A DNA stretch of 8,750 nt from assembly GCA_028686565.1 (NCBI GenBank), contig JAQUBU010000082.1, forward strand, positions 1 to 8,750, read 5' to 3'. Both the position numbers and the translations under genes were made by a program. Below are positions 5,122 to 8,750 of this stretch, piece after piece; the first letter of the stretch is position 1, and every line of letters begins with the position of its first letter. Origin of the DNA: Syntrophomonadaceae bacterium (lineage in GTDB: Bacteria > Bacillota > Syntrophomonadia > Syntrophomonadales > Syntrophomonadaceae). The notes beneath the pieces are model-generated. The model saw only the letters and a list, made by a program, of their open reading frames with translations, was not told the DNA's origin and made no database searches.

Positions 5122-6624
5122 ATGAAAAGTAGTTTTAAAAACCTGGGCATTTCGCCTCCCATTTTAAAAGCCATTGAAGAAATAGGGTTTGAGTCCCCTA
5201 CTGAGGTTCAAAGCAAGGCAATTCCTCACTTTTTGAAGCAAGAAGACTTGATCGTAAGGTCTAAAACGGGCAGTGGCAAGACGGCTGTTTTTGGTGTTTC
5301 AATGCTGCAAATGACTGATCCGGGAGCAGCAATTCCCCAAGGCTTGATTCTAACACCGACTCGGGAACTGGCAGTTCAGGTGGACAGCGATATTAAACAA
5401 CTGTCCAAGTATTTGCAGCACAAGACAACGGCTTTATACGGACAGCATAATATGAATGTTGAAATACAGGCCCTTAATAATGGGGCTGCCATCGTTACGG
5501 GAACACCAGGCCGGGTATATGATCACATTTGTCAAGGAAATCTGAAAACCAAACATATACGTTTTTTGGTGCTTGATGAAGCAGACAGGATGCTGGACAT
5601 GGGTTTTCTCGAACAGGTGGAGCGAATCATAAGAACCCTTCCTAAAAATAGGGTTACACTCCTTTTTTCCGCTACCATTCCTCCCGAAATCCATAAAATT
5701 TGCCGGGAATATATGAAAAATCCAGTAACCATTGAGATAGAATCGCAGACCAAGACAGTTGATACTACCCAGCAAGCCTATTACCATGTTGATTATAAAG
5801 AAAAAAATCTGCAGTTGAATCGTCTGCTTCTGTTTGAACAACCCGAAAGCTGTGTGATTTTCTGCAATACTCGAATTACTGTCGATAGGGTGCAGAGCTT
5901 TCTGTCCCGAAAGGGCTACGCTTCTCAGTCATTGCACGGGGATATCCCGCAGGTTAAACGGATGAAGACACTGCAGCAGTTCAAGCAGGGAGATTTTCAT
6001 TTACTGGTAGCCACGGATGTTGCCGCCCGAGGCATTCACATCGACGATTTATCCCTGGTGATTAACTATGATGTTCCAACCGAGAAAGACAGCTATGTGC
6101 ATAGAATCGGACGCACAGGTCGGGCCGGTAACGGGGGCCGCGCCATTTCTTTAGTTACCGGTGATGATATAATGACTCTCTATGAGATAGAAGAGCATAT
6201 CAGAGTTTTGATTCCTGAAGAAGAGTTACCCGGAGAGGAATTTTTCAGAGATAACAGAGTTTCGATTCAGAAATGGATTCAGGCCAACGCTCAAAAGAGC
6301 AAGCCGACTCAGGCGGTTTCAGTTTCGCGCACAGCGCAAACGCAAAAAACAGGCGCTCATTCAAAGTCTCCTCAGGCTAATGTAAAAAATAGGAAGCGGC
6401 CGATTGAGGTAAACAAGGATCATAAAGCACCCCAAAGGATCAATGCAGTTAATCCTGCTAAGCAGGTCAATCCAGTCCGGGCAGCTGCCAAACCCGTCTC
6501 GCCCCATTCCCCGGAAGATGCTCCGGTTTATGTTCAAACAAGCCAGGAGATAGTGCAGAACCCGGAAGCAACAATAGAGAAAACAATTTTTCAACGGGTA
6601 CTACAACGCCTGTTTAGAAAATAA
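5122..6624 (+). CDS. DEAD-box ATP-dependent RNA helicase (YxiN/DbpA-like core, atypical tail)
   Basis: A 500-residue cytoplasmic RNA helicase. All core motifs are present in order: Q-motif region (Phe5 to Gln30), I TGSGKT at 49-54, Ia PTRELA 79-84, Ib TPGR 128-131, II DEAD 152-155, III SAT 183-185, IV VIFC 245-248, V ATDVAARGIH 297-306 and VI HRIGRTGRAG 327-336. Motif V ends in His306 where Asp is usual (ARGID). The core resembles Bacillus YxiN/DbpA, which remodels 23S rRNA, but the C-terminal RNA-recognition domain that targets those proteins to rRNA is absent. Residues from about 387 are instead a Lys/Gln/Pro-rich, probably disordered tail ending in the basic helix IFQRVLQRLFRK. Target RNA is therefore uncertain. 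The ribosome binding site (AAAGAAG) is weak. The gene stands alone behind its own extended -10 promoter. Confidence 0.96.
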   Translation: MKSSFKNLGISPPILKAIEEIGFESPTEVQSKAIPHFLKQEDLIVRSKTGSGKTAVFGVSMLQMTDPGAAIPQGLILTPTRELAVQVDSDIKQLSKYLQHKTTALYGQHNMNVEIQALNNGAAIVTGTPGRVYDHICQGNLKTKHIRFLVLDEADRMLDMGFLEQVERIIRTLPKNRVTLLFSATIPPEIHKICREYMKNPVTIEIESQTKTVDTTQQAYYHVDYKEKNLQLNRLLLFEQPESCVIFCNTRITVDRVQSFLSRKGYASQSLHGDIPQVKRMKTLQQFKQGDFHLLVATDVAARGIHIDDLSLVINYDVPTEKDSYVHRIGRTGRAGNGGRAISLVTGDDIMTLYEIEEHIRVLIPEEELPGEEFFRDNRVSIQKWIQANAQKSKPTQAVSVSRTAQTQKTGAHSKSPQANVKNRKRPIEVNKDHKAPQRINAVNPAKQVNPVRAAAKPVSPHSPEDAPVYVQTSQEIVQNPEATIEKTIFQRVLQRLFRK

Positions 6625-6698
6625 TTGGTTAATGAAATAAGGTTTTAATTATCCTCAAGAAGGTAAAGCCGGAATTCAATCTGAGCTTCGACGGTCTG

Positions 6699-6713
6699 GG
6701 TGTCATGATTGGA
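6699..6713 (+). repeat. 15-bp motif GGTGTCATNNTTGGA, copy 1
   Basis: GGTGTCATGATTGGA differs at one base from the copy at 6904-6918 and, as reverse complement, at one base from 6929-6943. Copies 1 and 3 face each other across 245 bp. Confidence 0.65.
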
Positions 6714-6901
6714 TGCGCGTTGTAGACGGAGCTGAAAAAAAGCGATTGCCAAACCCGAAGTCTCCCCCCCCCATTCTCGGGAAGGCCGATTCGGACGATG
6801 CCAAACCAATCCGGTAGATGAGGTGTCCGAAGCTGCATATTCGGCAAGTAATATAGGTATCGGGGTGGGGATACTACTGATCCAGGAACTGTAATGGCCT
6901 G

Positions 6902-6945
6902 TTGGTGTCATGTTTGGAATCAGAAGAGTCCAATTATGACACCAA
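6902..6945. repeat. Long hairpin between convergent transcription units (motif copies 2 and 3)
   Basis: TTGGTGTCATGTTTGGA (6902-6918) pairs with TCCAATTATGACACCAA (6929-6945): 17 positions with one G-T and one mismatch, and a 10-nt loop. It lies 15 nt after the stop of the 89-residue gene, so it could end the polymerase operon on the minus strand. No T-run follows on either strand, so intrinsic termination is uncertain. Confidence 0.65.
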
Positions 6946-6959
6946 ACATAACCCGGACA

Positions 6960-7229
6960 TTACCTTGGGTCTCTTCTTTCCATAAACCAGCGGTCTTCTT
7001 CGAAAAAAAGATAAACCTCCCTATTATTACCTACCTTGCATGTATATCGGATGCCCACTCCCCCTGCTTTCAGGCTGGCAGCCCGGCGGACATCCGTGAC
7101 TTTATTTATTTCATATTCCCGGCCGTCTTCCCAGATAAGTGAGGTTGGCTTACAACCTCCATCAGGATTGAAAACAGCCTTGACACTGACATAGACCTTA
7201 TTGGGGTTATAGTAATGCTTTTCCTCCAT
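6960..7229 (-). CDS. Uncharacterised 89-residue partner protein of the Y-family polymerase
   Basis: A small soluble protein translated directly after the polymerase. Its ATG overlaps the polymerase stop by one base (TAATG), and AAGGAAAG inside the end of the polymerase gene serves as ribosome binding site, so translation is probably coupled. The sequence has alternating strands: VYVSVKAVFNPDGG at 12-25, LIWEDGREYEINKV at 31-44, a Gly-rich GGVGIRYTCKV at 56-66, and EVYLFFEEDRWFMER at 71-85. This suggests a small beta-rich fold. It brings to mind the DUF6504-type small proteins next to mutagenic polymerase genes in actinobacteria, but that link is from memory and not secure. Shared SOS control and coupling point to a role with the polymerase or in damage tolerance. 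No catalytic motif is visible. Confidence 0.85.
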   Translation of the reverse strand: MEEKHYYNPNKVYVSVKAVFNPDGGCKPTSLIWEDGREYEINKVTDVRRAASLKAGGVGIRYTCKVGNNREVYLFFEEDRWFMERRDPR

Positions 7230-8491
7230 TATGGCAGCTTTCCTTCCTTAAAGAATGAAACCGGGTGGATGATATGATCGTCTTTAGGGTTAATGGTGCC
7301 CAGATCATGATCTTTTAACAGAATAGCCCGTTGGATTGAAAAATGCCCAAACCGGTGCCGCAGTTTATCAAGCGCAGCCTCAACTTTTTCCTGTTTCATG
7401 CGTTTTTCTTCATCCGCAAACAAGAAAAGCTGCTCGTGGCTATTAGCAGCGATTAGATCACAGCCCCGTACTCCGATGCTGCGTATGGGATTGGCCCAGG
7501 AATATTGAGCCTGAAAAAGAGCCATCGCTTTTTCAGCTATATCAGCGGAAAGATTACCCGGTCGGGATAATTTGCCCTGCACGCCAAAACTAAAAAGGTT
7601 GTTGTCCCGGACGTGAATATGAACGGTACGACATTTAAAACCATGTTCCCGCAGCCTGGCTGCCACACTTTCACTCAGCCCATAAATAATTATCTGCACA
7701 TCCTCATTGGTTTCCAGATCGCGAGGGGTGGTAATACTGTTACCCACACTTTTAATAATGGAATCCTCCCCCATCTGTACGACTGGCGAATTGTCATAAC
7801 CGTTAGCAAAAGACCACAGTACCTCACCCCATTTTCCCAGCTTGGATTTCAGGTATATAGGATCGGTGCCGGCAATGTCTCCAATGGTATCTATCCCCCA
7901 GCGGACTAACTTTCGGTATGTAGCCCGCCCTACATAAAGTAAATCACTGGCTGGCAGAGGCCAGACTATTTGCTTGTAATTATCATTACTAATTACAGTG
8001 GTAGCATCCGGTTTTTTCAGATCGCTTCCTAATTTAGCAAATATTTTATTATAACTCACACCAACTGATGCGGTTACACCCATCTCCAGCTTAATACGTT
8101 CTCTGATTTGGTCAGCAATCTGTATTCCATTTCCGAAAATGTGGGCACTGCGGGTTACGTCCAGCCAGGCTTCATCCAGACCAAACGGTTCAACTTGATC
8201 GGTATAACAGGCATAAATGCTTCGCGCAAGACGCGAAAATTTTAAATAGAGCGGGTAATTGGGATGAACAACAATAAGTTGGGGACATTTTTGCTTGGCC
8301 TGCCATATTACTTCACCGGTTTGAATTCCTGACCCTTTTGCCAAATAGTTTTTGGCCAGGACGATACCGTGCCGTGCAGCTGGATCGCCGCAGACCGCTA
8401 CAGGCTTATTTCTAATTTCAGGCCGATGCAGGCATTCCACCGAGGCATAAAAGTTATTAAGGTCTGAATGCAGAATGGTTCTTTCCATCAT
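7229..8491 (-). CDS. dinB: Y-family translesion DNA polymerase (DinB-like)
   Basis: A 420-residue Y-family polymerase, which copies past damaged template bases without proofreading. The palm begins LHSDLNNFYASVE (7-19): Asp10 is the first catalytic carboxylate and Tyr15 the expected steric gate against ribonucleotides. The other catalytic residues are Asp106 and Glu107 in FGLDEAWLD. SVGVSYNKIFAKLGSDLKKP (142-161) is the signature palm/fingers segment. A little-finger domain follows, from about 245 to 345. QLFLF at 354-358 matches the sliding-clamp-binding motif. DLN replaces the DMD of E. coli DinB and FGLDEAWLD its SIDEA, a form I associate with clostridial members. ATGATG at 8491-8486 gives two possible starts; GGGGTG lies 5 nt before the first. 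An SOS box and promoter lie upstream, and the 89-residue partner gene follows with a 1-nt overlap. Confidence 0.95.
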   Translation of the reverse strand: MMERTILHSDLNNFYASVECLHRPEIRNKPVAVCGDPAARHGIVLAKNYLAKGSGIQTGEVIWQAKQKCPQLIVVHPNYPLYLKFSRLARSIYACYTDQVEPFGLDEAWLDVTRSAHIFGNGIQIADQIRERIKLEMGVTASVGVSYNKIFAKLGSDLKKPDATTVISNDNYKQIVWPLPASDLLYVGRATYRKLVRWGIDTIGDIAGTDPIYLKSKLGKWGEVLWSFANGYDNSPVVQMGEDSIIKSVGNSITTPRDLETNEDVQIIIYGLSESVAARLREHGFKCRTVHIHVRDNNLFSFGVQGKLSRPGNLSADIAEKAMALFQAQYSWANPIRSIGVRGCDLIAANSHEQLFLFADEEKRMKQEKVEAALDKLRHRFGHFSIQRAILLKDHDLGTINPKDDHIIHPVSFFKEGKLP

Positions 8492-8511
8492 AATGACACC
8501 CCTAATCCTAG

Positions 8512-8525
8512 AGAACGTATGTTCT
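8512..8525. promoter_or_regulatory. LexA (DinR) SOS box of the polymerase operon
   Basis: AGAACGTATGTTCT fits the Gram-positive LexA core GAAC-RNRY-GTTC at every core position. It lies between the -10 element (8529-8534) and the polymerase start (8491), where bound repressor would block transcription. DNA damage should therefore induce the operon. Confidence 0.88.
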
Positions 8526-8528
8526 ATT

Positions 8529-8556
8529 ATGATAGCACCTTTTACATTCTAGTCAA
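8529..8556 (-). promoter_or_regulatory. Promoter of the polymerase operon
   Basis: On the minus strand, -35 TTGACT (8551-8556) and -10 TATCAT (8529-8534) are separated by 16 bp; each hexamer matches consensus at five of six positions. The SOS box starts 3 bp downstream of the -10, over the expected start site. Confidence 0.78.
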
Positions 8557-8566
8557 TGTTAATATC

Positions 8567-8583
8567 TCAACTTTCGTAGTTGA
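8567..8583. repeat. Short inverted repeat upstream of polymerase promoter
   Basis: TCAACT and AGTTGA flank a 5-nt TTCGT loop. It lies just upstream of the -35 of the polymerase promoter. It may be a hairpin ending a transcript or an accessory binding site; the arms are short. Confidence 0.35.
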
Positions 8584-8605
8584 CATATTATGCGACATAA
8601 CTAGC

Positions 8606-8680
8606 GTACTTGTCATTGTTATGAAATAGTGTACTTGTCATTGCAAGCGCAGCGCCTTCCTGTCATTGCGAGCGCAGCGC
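8606..8680. repeat. Three contiguous 25-bp tandem units
   Basis: TGTCATTG begins at 8611, 8636 and 8661, exactly 25 bp apart. Units 1 and 2 share GTACTTGTCATTG (8606-8618, 8631-8643). Units 2 and 3 share TGTCATTGCRAGCGCAGCGC with one change (8636-8655, 8661-8680). The right part of unit 1 is different and AT-rich. Confidence 0.8.
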
Positions 8681-8688
8681 GGCAATCT
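8661..8688. repeat. REP-like palindromic element (TCATTGCGAG...GGCAATCT type)
   Basis: ATTGC (8665-8669) and GCAAT (8682-8686) flank a GC-rich centre made of AGCGC repeats. The form TCATTGCGAG followed by a GC-rich core and GCAATCT is a common dispersed intergenic palindrome in many bacterial genomes. It may form an mRNA hairpin or be a mobile relic. Confidence 0.6.
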
Positions 8689-8707
8689 TCCCCGGTAATT
8701 GATTATG

Positions 8708-8739
8708 TAAATGAAAAGCGTCAGACCATTTTTCATTTA
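8708..8739. terminator. AT-rich hairpin near right edge
   Basis: TAAATGAAAA (8708-8717) pairs perfectly with TTTTCATTTA (8730-8739) around a 12-nt loop. The A-rich left and T-rich right arms could serve as a weak bidirectional terminator for a gene beyond the edge. The stem has little GC. Confidence 0.35.
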
Positions 8740-8750
8740 TTGACAATGGC

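Larger units (their letters stand above)
6625..6959. other. Intergenic region between convergent genes; no confident gene, repeats present
   Basis: No protein with recognisable features lies here. Two overlapping minus-strand frames (6645-6911 and 6629-6847) lack family motifs and ribosome binding sites, and a nine-C run (6764-6772) and a seven-A run (6735-6741) cross them. The stretch carries three copies of a GGTGTCATNNTTGGA motif, plus a TTCGGAC/GTCCGAA inverted pair (6790-6796, 6825-6831). It may be a decayed gene or a small non-autonomous element. Confidence 0.5.

Noticed and set aside
5434..5841. 135-residue minus-strand frame
   Set aside because: It lies entirely opposite the conserved core of the DEAD-box helicase and is a shadow frame.
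6645..6911. 88-residue minus-strand frame (and the overlapping 72-residue frame at 6629-6847)
   Set aside because: No ribosome binding site, no family motif, two competing frames, and the start lies inside the hairpin at 6902-6945. It may be a remnant, but a gene call is not supported.
6894..7142. 82-residue plus-strand frame
   Set aside because: It is antisense to most of the well-supported 89-residue polymerase partner and has no coding signature.
8606..8688. Tandem units as a CRISPR array
   Set aside because: The units are contiguous with no unique spacers between identical repeats, there are only three, and no cas gene is near.
8740..8745. TTGACA near the right edge as a rightward -35
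   Set aside because: The matching -10 would lie outside the window, so it cannot be tested.

Overview
The window looks like chromosomal DNA from a low-to-moderate GC Gram-positive anaerobe, probably a clostridial or syntrophic Firmicute. This rests on AGGAGG-type ribosome binding sites on most genes, a Gram-positive LexA box (GAAC-N4-GTTC) in front of a clostridial-type Y-family polymerase, and protein families common in such organisms. These are a small FMN nitroreductase, an orphan NifX/NifB-like protein with a His-rich tail, a DUF4405-like membrane protein and a YxiN-like DEAD-box helicase. The species cannot be fixed from the sequence alone. No tRNA, rRNA, CRISPR array, integrase or intact transposase was seen.

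Layout: (1) 1-183, minus: N-terminus of a secreted protein that runs off the left edge. (2) 415-1154, plus: a 47-codon small ORF followed by an FMN nitroreductase and a hairpin at 1214-1244. A 34-bp imperfect repeat lies on both sides of the nitroreductase. (3) 1329-1682, minus: NifX-like small protein. (4) 1875-3960, minus: sensor kinase then OmpR-type response regulator, an apparent operon with the kinase first. (5) 4196-4850, plus, divergent from the kinase: a three-helix His-bearing membrane protein (DUF4405-like), a hairpin, and a 48-residue one-helix membrane protein. (6) 5122-6624, plus: DEAD-box RNA helicase with an unusual disordered tail. (7) 6625-6959: no confident gene, but three copies of a 15-bp motif, two of them forming a long hairpin. 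(8) 6960-8491, minus: SOS-controlled dinB-like polymerase with a 1-nt-overlapping 89-residue partner gene. (9) 8567-8750: repeat-rich DNA with three contiguous 25-bp units and a REP-like palindrome.

How the parts may work together: the two-component system and the divergent DUF4405-like gene share a 235-bp AT-rich intergenic region. That region holds direct repeats 11 bp apart, the spacing typical of OmpR-family operators, so local control of the membrane protein is plausible but unproven. Two proteins near the kinase (NifX-like and DUF4405-like) end in His-rich tails, which hints at metal or heme handling. The polymerase/partner operon is a clear DNA-damage-response unit. I see no unmistakable new multi-gene system. 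The best leads are the polymerase partner protein, the kinase/DUF4405/small-membrane-protein cluster, the repeats around the nitroreductase, and the short repeat families at 6699-6945 and 8606-8688.
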